DNA of 26,944 bases from an uncultured Collinsella sp. (GTDB taxonomy: Bacteria > Actinomycetota > Coriobacteriia > Coriobacteriales > Coriobacteriaceae): positions 1 through 26,944 of the forward strand of contig CAUCTV010000015.1 in assembly GCA_958445895.1 (NCBI GenBank), read 5' to 3'. The notes beneath the pieces are model-generated. The model searched no databases. It was not told the origin of the DNA and saw only the letters and a list, made by a program, of their open reading frames with translations. The position numbers were made by a program, and so were the translations under genes. Of this stretch, positions 1 through 6,802 are shown in pieces; within the stretch, counting starts at the first letter, position 1; the number at the start of each line of letters is the position of its first letter.

Positions 1-1972
1 TGAACAGCGGCACGTACTCAAAGCTCACGTTGGAGTTCTCCAGGCCGTACCAGCGTGCAGGCGTGCCGGCGGCGCGACGAATGATGTACTTGAGCGTGAT
101 GGCCGTACGCTCGCTCGGCTCCACATCGCTTTCGGGCGCCAGAAGCTTACGGATCAGGACGAACTTGAACGTACCGATGTTGCCCGGATCCTTGTAGACC
201 GAGTAGTCATGCGTCTGCGCCGGCAGCTCGCCGGTGGCAGCCAGGTCCTGAACGACCTGACGCAGGTAGGCATTGACGCGCTGGTTAATCTTGTAGCCCA
301 GGTACAGATGCACGCGGAACACGTAGTCGGTGCCGAACGTCTCGACCGAATAGGCAAAGGTATGCGGTTCGTCCATGGTCTCGACATTCACGAACCACCA
401 GGCGCGAGCGCGCTTGGGATGCTTGTCCAAGATCGAGTAGACGATATCACGGTCGATGTAATCGGTATGGGTGTCCTTGGTCAGGTACACGATGTTGTCG
501 CTCAGGCGCTCGTAGCGATCATCATCGCGCAGGCGCTTGAGCTGCGGCAGGTAGCTGCGCAGCGGCAGCAGCGTAAACTGGCGCTGCTCAACAGCCGTAC
601 CGTTGTACCAGCACACCATGATGCCCATGATGAGCGCGGCCATGAGGATGGTGAAGTAGCCGCCGTGGAAGAACTTGGTGAGTGAGCTCACGAAGAAGAA
701 GCCTTCGAGCAAAAGGAAGAAAGCCGCGAAGATCCACGGAGCAACCTTGAGCTTGCGCTCCTCGTGCAGGTAGAAGAAGAGCAGCAGCGTGGTGCACATC
801 ATAGTCAGCGTAATGGCAAGGCCGTAGGCGGCTTCCATATGCGCCGAGTTCTGGAACAGCAGCACCACGATGACGCAGCCGACAAGCATGACGTTGTTGA
901 CCATGGGGATGTAGAGCTGGCCCTTGGTCTCGGCAGGGTAGAAGACCTGCATGTGCGGCATGAGATCCAGACGGCTGGCCTCGGACACCAGCGAGAATGC
1001 GCCGGTGATGAGCGCCTGCGAGGCGATGATGGCCGCGACGGTGGAAAGGCCTACGGCAAACGGGCGCAGGCCCGGGGCGAGCATCTGGTAGAACGGGTTG
1101 AGATCGGCAATGCCCATGAGCTCGGGGTTGGCAGCGTTGTTCATAAGCCAAGCGCCCTGGCCCATATAGGAAAGCAGCAGGCAGCACTTAACGAACGGCC
1201 AGGTAGCGTAGATGTTGCCGCGGCCGACGTGGCCCATGTCGGAGTAGAGCGCCTCGGCACCGGTGGTGGCGAGGAAGCAGCTGCCCAGAATCATGATGCC
1301 CGCGTGGTTGTTGGGGCTCAGCAAAAAGGCGATGCCGCGCACCGGGTTGAGGCACAGCAGCACGGCGGGGTGCTGGAAGACAAAGAACAGACCCGTGCCG
1401 CCCAGGAACAGGAACCACAGCGTCATGATGGGGCCAAAGGCGTGACCGATCTTGGCCGTACCAATGCGCTGTACCAAGAAGAGCGCGATGATGATGGCGA
1501 GCGTAATGGCGACGACGCGGCCCTGATCATCGCCCAGCACGGCATGGACCGCAGGGATGGTGCGCAGGCCCTCGATGGCCGTGGTAACGGTAACAGCCGG
1601 CGTCAGGATGCCGTCGGCGAGCAGCGCGGCGCCACCCAGCATGGCGGGGATGATAAGCCACTTGCCGCAACGCTTGACCAGGCTGTACAGGGCAAAGATA
1701 CCGCCCTCGCCGTGGTTGTCGGCGCGCAGCGAGATCAGCACGTACTTGACGGTCGTCAGCAGCGTGACCGTCCACACGACAAGGGAGAGCGCGCCGAGCA
1801 CGAACTCCTGCGTGACGCTTCCGATGCCGCCGTTGCCGGCGACGAGCGCCTTAGTTACATACATGGGGCTGGTGCCGATATCGCCATACACCACGCCCAG
1901 CGTGACGAGCATCGCCGAGATGCTCACAGGAATCGCAGCGTGCGAGGCTGCCTCCTTGGCCTTTTGTTCCAT
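1..1972 (-). CDS. kup: Kup-family K+ uptake permease, 3' end cut by window edge
   Basis: This is a low-affinity potassium/proton symporter of the KUP/HAK/KT family in the cytoplasmic membrane. The reading frame starts at ATG 1972 and stays open for 657 codons to the left edge. The family runs about 600-700 residues, so only a short C-terminal piece is missing. The family hallmark GDIGTSP is at residues 30-36. About twelve hydrophobic segments follow, then a soluble C-terminal region of roughly 150-200 residues, as is normal for Kup. The start is preceded by a strong GGGAGGAAA ribosome site, and an exact TATAAT box lies at 2008-2013. It stands alone on this strand, with the nitroreductase gene upstream ended by its own palindrome. 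I see no c-di-AMP riboswitch in the roughly 120-bp leader. The family call is secure; affinity and coupling ion are inferred from the family. Confidence 0.95.
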   Translation of the reverse strand, partial: MEQKAKEAASHAAIPVSISAMLVTLGVVYGDIGTSPMYVTKALVAGNGGIGSVTQEFVLGALSLVVWTVTLLTTVKYVLISLRADNHGEGGIFALYSLVKRCGKWLIIPAMLGGAALLADGILTPAVTVTTAIEGLRTIPAVHAVLGDDQGRVVAITLAIIIALFLVQRIGTAKIGHAFGPIMTLWFLFLGGTGLFFVFQHPAVLLCLNPVRGIAFLLSPNNHAGIMILGSCFLATTGAEALYSDMGHVGRGNIYATWPFVKCCLLLSYMGQGAWLMNNAANPELMGIADLNPFYQMLAPGLRPFAVGLSTVAAIIASQALITGAFSLVSEASRLDLMPHMQVFYPAETKGQLYIPMVNNVMLVGCVIVVLLFQNSAHMEAAYGLAITLTMMCTTLLLFFYLHEERKLKVAPWIFAAFFLLLEGFFFVSSLTKFFHGGYFTILMAALIMGIMVCWYNGTAVEQRQFTLLPLRSYLPQLKRLRDDDRYERLSDNIVYLTKDTHTDYIDRDIVYSILDKHPKRARAWWFVNVETMDEPHTFAYSVETFGTDYVFRVHLYLGYKINQRVNAYLRQVVQDLAATGELPAQTHDYSVYKDPGNIGTFKFVLIRKLLAPESDVEPSERTAITLKYIIRRAAGTPARWYGLENSNVSFEYVPLF

Positions 1973-2007
1973 AAGCCGGTTTCCTCCCAACTTTAATGTT
2001 CGAAGGA

Positions 2008-2013
2008 ATTATA
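2008..2013 (-). promoter_or_regulatory. -10 box of the kup promoter
   Basis: On the minus strand the sequence reads TATAAT, a perfect sigma-70 type -10 box, placing transcription start near 2001 and giving a leader of about 29 nt before the kup ATG. No good -35 hexamer lies at 16-18 bp; the best is an AT-rich ATTAAA-like stretch. An AT-rich partial palindrome (2055-2067) and GGCCTTTAGGCC (2069-2080) lie further upstream and could be regulatory. Confidence 0.5.
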
Positions 2014-2095
2014 GGTAATCGGCCCATGTTTTAATGCACTGTTTTCCCAGCTAGATAAACATTTATACGGCCTTTAGGCCACCATGGCGATATGG

Positions 2096-2128
2096 AATGC
2101 GACAAAGGGACTGTCCCCTTGTCGCATT
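2096..2128 (-). repeat. 33-bp palindrome just after the nitroreductase stop (family P1, copy 1)
   Basis: Two 16-nt arms surround a single central base. The one imperfect position becomes a G-U pair if the element is transcribed on the minus strand, the strand of the gene that stops 2 nt before it. A related palindrome sits at the stop of the ABC gene at 20780. There is no T-run, so it is not a textbook intrinsic terminator. It may still act in 3'-end formation or mRNA protection. See findings for the paired base changes between the two copies. Confidence 0.8.
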
Positions 2129-2130
2129 CG

Positions 2131-3000
2131 TCATTTTCCGAGCCAGTTTTTGAACCACCACTCCATGGAGCGACTCATCTCGGCCATAAAGGGACTGGTG
2201 TGTTTGCGGGTGTAGATATCCACCACGCGCTCGCCCACCTCGCGGGCATGCGGACGGAACATCGCATCCATCTCGGCCACCTGTGCATCCATGGTCGCGG
2301 CATCCGCACGGCAGTAGCGTTCCTCGTGCACCAGGTTCACTACGGGATGCGCAATGGCCGGGCGCTCCTTACGGGGCGTGCCGATGATGAGCATCGACAG
2401 CGGCATGGTATAGGGCGGCAGATCGAGCAGCTCGGCGACTTCCTCGGCATTCTCGACGATATCACCGATGTAGCAGCTCCCCAGCCCCAGGGCCTCGGCG
2501 GCAACCACGGCGTTTTGCGCAGCGATCACGGCATCCTGGGCCGCGATGGCAAAGTCGCCCAGACCCGGCGCGCGGCGGGCTGACTTTCCCGTACGCTCTA
2601 CAAACTCGGGCTCAAAGCAGCCCGCGTGCTCAAACAGATCGATCCACTTGGCATAGTCGACTACAAATATGAGTGCCCAGGGCGCCTTGGCGATCATGGG
2701 CTGGTGATCGCACAGGTCGGCCAGACGATCCAGCGTAGCCTGCTCGCGAATGCTCACGATGGAATACATCATCATGGCGCCTGCCGACGGCGCACGGCTC
2801 GCCGCATGCAGAATCGCCGCCCGCTGCTCGTCGGTCACCGCCACGGGCCGGCCGTCGTCATCGCGCGCAAAAGCGCGCGTGGAGGAACGGTGCTCCAACG
2901 TGTCCAGCACCGCACTGCCCGTGGTCTCGACCGGATAGCCGCACGTATCGACCGCCGCTCCATCGCCGCCCATGTCCGCCTTGCAAACCTGCTCGTTCAT
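2131..3000 (-). CDS. nitroreductase family protein (FMN-dependent oxidoreductase)
   Basis: This 289-residue protein belongs to the nitroreductase fold, whose members use FMN and NAD(P)H to reduce nitro compounds, quinones, enones or flavins in the cytoplasm. The FMN-phosphate motif RSSTRAF is at residues 38-44. An APSAGAMMMY segment follows, and a GLGSCYIGDI segment lies in the middle, as in the larger members. The first 30 or so residues look like a variable extension. The length is above the usual 170-250 residues because of this extension and a C-terminal tail. The ATG at 3000 is preceded by GAGGATGAGGCG, which supports the start. It is transcribed divergently from the LtaS-like gene across about 200 bp. 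The substrate cannot be read from sequence. Confidence 0.85.
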   Translation of the reverse strand: MNEQVCKADMGGDGAAVDTCGYPVETTGSAVLDTLEHRSSTRAFARDDDGRPVAVTDEQRAAILHAASRAPSAGAMMMYSIVSIREQATLDRLADLCDHQPMIAKAPWALIFVVDYAKWIDLFEHAGCFEPEFVERTGKSARRAPGLGDFAIAAQDAVIAAQNAVVAAEALGLGSCYIGDIVENAEEVAELLDLPPYTMPLSMLIIGTPRKERPAIAHPVVNLVHEERYCRADAATMDAQVAEMDAMFRPHAREVGERVVDIYTRKHTSPFMAEMSRSMEWWFKNWLGK

Positions 3001-3214
3001 CGCCTCATCCTCGCTAATTCTTTAAGAAGCCTTTACGTTTCCGTGTAATTCCCGTCCATTATCGCGCAGGTCGCCACTACATTGCGCCACACCGCCACAC
3101 GCGCGCGTTAATATGGCTGGTTGTTGTGCGCAGTCACCAATTGCAGCGCATATCTTGGTAACAATCGGGTAAACCCCCGCTTTCGTAGGTTTTAAGTTTG
3201 TGAGGAGTCTCAGC

Positions 3215-5515
3215 ATGTTCGCAGCCGCCATCTCGCTCGTCGGTCTTGCGGCGACCGTCTACCTTGTTTTGCGCGAGGCCAAGGCCATTCGCGCTCAGTC
3301 GGGCACCGTTGCCAAAAGCGCTCTTGGGTGGAGCGTCGCCTTCGGCCTGTTCCAGCTCTTTTTGACTATTTGGGGCGCCATTGGCCTCGTGGCACAAAAC
3401 GAGCCGCTCGCCTTTGTGATGCTCATCCTGACCAACGCCATCCTCACCGGATGCGCCTGGGCCAGCATCGCCCGCGACCGCATCGCCCCGCGCGTCTTTG
3501 CGTTCGCCGCTACCGATGCCCCCGCCCCCACCGGCAAGTTCGCCCGCCTGCGCGGCGCCTTTGTGGGTAAACCGCTCGTCGCCGCCGTCTTATGCCTGCT
3601 GCTCGCCGGCGTCTTTGCGCTGCTGGGCATGGAGGTCTCGTCCAACCACGACTTTACCTGGGTCTACCCCCTGTGCATCCTGCTCGAGTGGGCCATCATC
3701 ACCGTGCTCATGACCGGCCTGTTCTTCCTATTCCAGCGCCACGGCGCAGCTCCCGCGGTCCTGGCCTTTGCCCTCTTTGTCCTGGGCATTGCCGAGTTCT
3801 TCGTCATCACGTTTAAATCCATGCCCATCCAGCCGGGCGACCTTTCGGCCATCTCCACCGCCGCTGCGGTCGCCGGCACCGGCTACACCTTCTCGATCTC
3901 GCTGTTCTGCGTGCTGTCCATGGGCTTTACCGCCATCGCCATGCTGCTATGCGAGTACGCCGGCCTGGTGGCACCGCACCGTCAGAAGGGCGCCGCCAAC
4001 GCCAAGCGCATGCTGCTCACCAACCTGCTCGTCGCCGTGCTGTGCCTGGGCGGCGTGACCGCGCACGTCACGCTTATCGACTACTACAACACCCTCGGCA
4101 TCACCGTCTACACCTGGCGCCCGCTCGAGAGCTACTGGCGCGAGGGCTACCTGCCTGCCTTTATTAGTGCGGCGCAGTCCATCAAGCCGCCCAAACCCGC
4201 CGACTACTCCGTCGACGATGCCAAGGCCACGCTCAAAAAGTACGCCAAGGCCTACGACAAGTCCGACGCGGCCAAGAGCGACGAGCGCGCCGCCGCAAAG
4301 GAGCAGTTCGACAGCGAGAAGCCCACGGTCATCGCCATCATGAACGAGACCTTCTCGGATCTGTCGATCTACCAGAATATGCGCGCCGGCTACGAGGGCC
4401 CGCAGTACTTTAAGAGCCTGTCCAACTGCCTCAGCCGCGGCAAGCTCTACGTGAGCGCCTACGGCGGCGGCACCGCCAATACCGAGTTTGAGTTTATGAC
4501 CGGCAACTCCATGGCCAACCTGGGCTCGGGCGTGTACCCCTACACCATCTACAACATGGAAACGACCGGGAACCTGGCAGAGCAGTTCAAATCGCTCGGC
4601 TATTCCACCACGGCCATGCACCCCAACCACGCCACCAACTGGAACCGCGAGAACGTCTATAAGGACTTTGGCTTTGACCAGTTCCTGTCCATCAACGATT
4701 TCCAGGGCGCCGACACCCTGCGCGGCATGGTGACCGACCAGGCTACCTACGACAAGATTCTGGAGCTGCTCGACCAGAACGCCGATCCGCAGTTTATCTT
4801 CGACGTGACCATGCAGAACCACTCGGGCTACGATACGGGTCTGGTGCCGGTCGACAAGCAAATGCACCTGAACATCGACACGACCGACCTGGACACCAAG
4901 ACCGTCGAGGACGGCACGCTCTCCGATGTCGACGAGTATGTCTCGTGTATCGAGCAGTCCGACCAGGCGCTGCGCTACTTCCTCAACGCCTTGAGCAAGC
5001 TCGACCGCAAGGTGGTCGTGGTGTTCTGGGGCGACCATCAGCCGTTCTTCCCGTCCAAGTTCAACGATAAGTGGTTTACCGACGAGGACGACGCCACCCA
5101 CCAGGAACGCCTGTGGCAGACCGACTACATCATCTGGGCTAACTACGACGTCGCCGGCTGCGATCAGACGAGCGAGGTCGACGACCTGTCCACCAACTAC
5201 CTGTCCACCCAGCTCATGCAGCTGATCGGCGCACCGCTGACCGACTACCAGAAGGCGCATATGACGCTGCGCGAGTCGCTGCCCGCCATCAACTCCGTGG
5301 GCTACGAGGACGCCAGCCTGCGCTGGGCGCTCTCCTCCAACGTCACCGGTGACGACGCCGCCGCAGCAGCCGCCACCAAGGCGCGCGAGGATTACGCCAA
5401 GATGCAGTACTACGAGATGTTCCGCGACGGCAAGAACGTCTACACCGAGCACTTCCAGACCGAGGCCAACGAAACCGACCCCAACCTGGCGCCGGGCACG
5501 ACCAAGATCAAATAG
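3215..5515 (+). CDS. LtaS-like membrane sulfatase-family (phosphoglycerol transferase type) protein
   Basis: This is a membrane enzyme of the lipoteichoic acid synthase type, which moves glycerol-phosphate units from phosphatidylglycerol onto a glycolipid or polymer outside the cell. I chose ATG 3215 (766 residues) because GAGGAG lies 7 nt upstream; an in-frame GTG at 3200 overlaps that ribosome site. Seven or eight hydrophobic segments fill residues 1-290, followed by a charged linker (about 325-370). The extracellular sulfatase domain follows. It holds NETFSD (metal-binding Glu378), GGGTANTE (nucleophile Thr420), a HPN and WNRE stretch near 469-480, QNHSGY near 534 and WGDHQP (Asp607, His608). 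All catalytic positions of the family are present. The C-terminal 150 residues are less conserved. The actual polymer in this organism is unknown. A strong terminator follows at 5599. Confidence 0.9.
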   Translation: MFAAAISLVGLAATVYLVLREAKAIRAQSGTVAKSALGWSVAFGLFQLFLTIWGAIGLVAQNEPLAFVMLILTNAILTGCAWASIARDRIAPRVFAFAATDAPAPTGKFARLRGAFVGKPLVAAVLCLLLAGVFALLGMEVSSNHDFTWVYPLCILLEWAIITVLMTGLFFLFQRHGAAPAVLAFALFVLGIAEFFVITFKSMPIQPGDLSAISTAAAVAGTGYTFSISLFCVLSMGFTAIAMLLCEYAGLVAPHRQKGAANAKRMLLTNLLVAVLCLGGVTAHVTLIDYYNTLGITVYTWRPLESYWREGYLPAFISAAQSIKPPKPADYSVDDAKATLKKYAKAYDKSDAAKSDERAAAKEQFDSEKPTVIAIMNETFSDLSIYQNMRAGYEGPQYFKSLSNCLSRGKLYVSAYGGGTANTEFEFMTGNSMANLGSGVYPYTIYNMETTGNLAEQFKSLGYSTTAMHPNHATNWNRENVYKDFGFDQFLSINDFQGADTLRGMVTDQATYDKILELLDQNADPQFIFDVTMQNHSGYDTGLVPVDKQMHLNIDTTDLDTKTVEDGTLSDVDEYVSCIEQSDQALRYFLNALSKLDRKVVVVFWGDHQPFFPSKFNDKWFTDEDDATHQERLWQTDYIIWANYDVAGCDQTSEVDDLSTNYLSTQLMQLIGAPLTDYQKAHMTLRESLPAINSVGYEDASLRWALSSNVTGDDAAAAAATKAREDYAKMQYYEMFRDGKNVYTEHFQTEANETDPNLAPGTTKIK

Positions 5516-5598
5516 CGACTAGCTGCGAGTTCATAACTGAAACGTCTGTCCGGGCGGAGGCATATAAGGTTCCCTGCTCAGACAGTCCTGCGCAAGAC
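5516..5598 (+). other. 3' untranslated region with possible fold
   Basis: This stretch lies between the LtaS-like stop codon and the terminator. It contains pairing segments CTGTC near 5546 and GACAG near 5580 that enclose a GC-rich loop with short GGG and CCC blocks. It reads like a structured 3' UTR or small RNA rather than coding sequence. I do not recognise a known RNA family in it. Confidence 0.3.
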
Positions 5599-5624
5599 GG
5601 GGGCCACATTAAGTGGCCCCCTTT
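5599..5624 (+). terminator. intrinsic terminator of the LtaS-like gene
   Basis: A perfect 9-bp stem (GGGGGCCAC pairing with GTGGCCCCC) with an ATTAA loop is followed by TTT. It lies about 84 bp after the stop codon on the same strand. Confidence 0.8.
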
Positions 5625-5755
5625 GCGTGCGGAACTCGCGACAGACCCTTCCCGCGCCTCCGCCTGCCGCCGCCCCTCACCCGTTGCGAGTTGAGTGGGC
5701 TGATGAGAAGCTGCGCTCGCCTCGTAGCAGAAGCGTGGCCTGGCATGCGCATCGC

Positions 5756-5960
5756 GGAAAGCTTGTCCCGGAATTCACGTCCGGAATGGGATGCGGTTTC
5801 CGTTTGTGGCCCCGTTGGGAAACCGCATCCCATTCCGATCACAAATTCCGGGTCGCATTTTCCGCCAGAGCCCTCAACCGGAAACTGCATCCCACTCCAA
5901 AGGCAAATTCTGGGACGCACTTTCCGAATCCCCATCCATCCGGAAAGTCCGTCCCACTCT
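5756..5960. repeat. array of seven alternating-strand half-sites with 62-bp period
   Basis: Seven copies of a half-site close to GGAAACYGCATCCCA occur in strictly alternating orientation: + at 5756, 5818, 5880 and 5942, and - at 5783, 5844 and 5905. The plus copies are 62 bp apart and the minus copies 61 bp apart. The pair at 5782-5801 and 5818-5837 forms a perfect 20-bp stem. Neighbouring + and - copies pair as hairpins with one to a few mismatches. A weaker eighth copy lies at 6022-6035 and a lone copy at 10606-10622. No gene is visible in this stretch. It resembles a tandem array of REP-type palindromes. Confidence 0.8.
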
Positions 5961-6013
5961 GAATACATCCAGCGAACGCATGCGAGCGTGTCGTCCAGGA
6001 CGGTCTCGTCATC

Positions 6014-6036
6014 GGGGTGATGGAAAATGTCACCCC
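6014..6036. repeat. small hairpin containing a degenerate half-site
   Basis: GGGGTGA at 6014-6020 pairs perfectly with TCACCCC at 6030-6036. The loop and right arm contain GGAAAATGTCACCC, which matches the half-site seen at 5844-5863 at 12 of 14 positions. Confidence 0.5.
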
Positions 6037-6071
6037 CAAACGCTTGCCACGGTTGCGCCCGCGAGTGTCAA

Positions 6072-6100
6072 GAAAAAAGCCTCGAGGATTTCGAGGCTTT
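6072..6100 (-). terminator. intrinsic terminator of the flavodoxin-like gene
   Basis: A perfect 10-bp stem (AAAGCCTCGA with TCGAGGCTTT) has a 5-nt loop. On the minus strand it is followed by a TTTTTTCTT run, as expected for a factor-independent terminator. It lies about 40 bp after the stop at 6140. Confidence 0.85.
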
Positions 6101-6139
6101 CACTTCTAGTATTATTTCGCACGCACGACAGCGGTAGGT

Positions 6140-6691
6140 CTACTCGCCCAGCACGGCCTTCTTGGCGGCTGCGACCATGTTGTCCAGATCTTCCTTGGTG
6201 GGGTGATCCTTTGCGGCGACCCAGTTATCGAGCAGCATCTTAAAGCGGACATTGTCGGGATCTTGCTCGAGCATGGCCTCGTAGCGCTGCTTGACCGCGG
6301 GACCCATCTTGCCCTGGCACATTGCCCAACCCACAAGCTCGGCATCCTCGGCCAAATTGGAGGTCACGCGATTGATAATCTGCTGATAATAGCTCTGGTC
6401 GGCGCCAAAACCGCAGGTACCAAAGAGGAAAACGCGCTTGCCGTGCAGAGCGGAGAGCAGCGCGGCAACCGAAGGCGTGCACGCGCCCTTGTCGCACCAA
6501 AAACCGACGAGCACCGTGTCGGCCGCGCAGGCGCCCTGCGCCTCGAGCGCAACCTGATCTGCATCCGCATCGTCGCTCAACGCCGCGGCATGGACAAACT
6601 CAACACCCGCAGCCTGCAGAGCGCGCTTGATCGCGCCCGAAACCATCCTGGTATTACCGCTCTTGCTGTTAACCACCAAAGAGCATGTCAT
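6140..6691 (-). CDS. flavodoxin-like protein
   Basis: This 183-residue protein has a flavodoxin-like fold: an N-terminal phosphate-loop type stretch (VVNSKSGNTRMV), the strand-plus-loop VLVGFWCDKGACTPS, and FLFGTCGFGADQSYY, which would contact the flavin. A conserved-looking GWAMCQGKMG motif follows. This matches the short flavodoxin group often annotated as Flavodoxin_3. The bilirubin-reductase helper BilS of gut bacteria is of similar type, but I cannot confirm that assignment and no bilR partner is in the window. I chose ATG 6691, with GAGG about 10 nt upstream; GTG 6697 is possible. The gene is monocistronic, with its own promoter (6751-6778) and terminator. It probably carries electrons to a partner reductase, which is an inference. 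Confidence 0.75.
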   Translation of the reverse strand: MTCSLVVNSKSGNTRMVSGAIKRALQAAGVEFVHAAALSDDADADQVALEAQGACAADTVLVGFWCDKGACTPSVAALLSALHGKRVFLFGTCGFGADQSYYQQIINRVTSNLAEDAELVGWAMCQGKMGPAVKQRYEAMLEQDPDNVRFKMLLDNWVAAKDHPTKEDLDNMVAAAKKAVLGE

Positions 6692-6750
6692 AGTCACGTT
6701 GCCTCGTTTCCCCCGAAACTCGAGCCATTAATGCAGTTTATTAGATGAAT

Positions 6751-6778
6751 ATCTTAGTACTAACGACGCAGATGTAAA
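6751..6778 (-). promoter_or_regulatory. promoter of the flavodoxin-like gene with palindromic operator
   Basis: Minus-strand TTTACA (6773-6778) and TAAGAT (6751-6756) are 16 bp apart, a good sigma-70 type pair. The perfect palindrome TTAGTACTAA overlaps the -10 end of the spacer and is a candidate repressor site. The -35 box lies inside a 7-bp hairpin (GCAGATG...CATCTGC, 6768-6786). Confidence 0.45.
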
Positions 6779-6802
6779 CCATCTGCCGCCAATCGGTGGC
6801 CC

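Noticed and set aside
764..1996. 410-codon plus-strand frame opposite kup
   Set aside because: The minus strand encodes a clear Kup transporter. The plus frame is His/Asp/Arg rich with no membrane spans or motifs.
1973..2095. c-di-AMP or other riboswitch before kup
   Set aside because: Potassium transporter genes often carry one. The leader after the -10 box is only about 29 nt and holds no matching structure.
3200..3214. GTG 3200 as start of the LtaS-like gene
   Set aside because: These bases contain the GAGGAG ribosome site for ATG 3215.
3947..5452. 501-codon open frame antisense to the LtaS-like gene
   Set aside because: It lies fully opposite a gene with intact catalytic motifs. Its Val/Gly/Leu/His-rich translation is typical of an antisense frame in GC-rich DNA, and no ribosome site precedes it.
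5756..5960. CRISPR array
   Set aside because: Period and repetition suggest it at first, but units alternate in orientation, the spacers are themselves related, and no cas gene is present.
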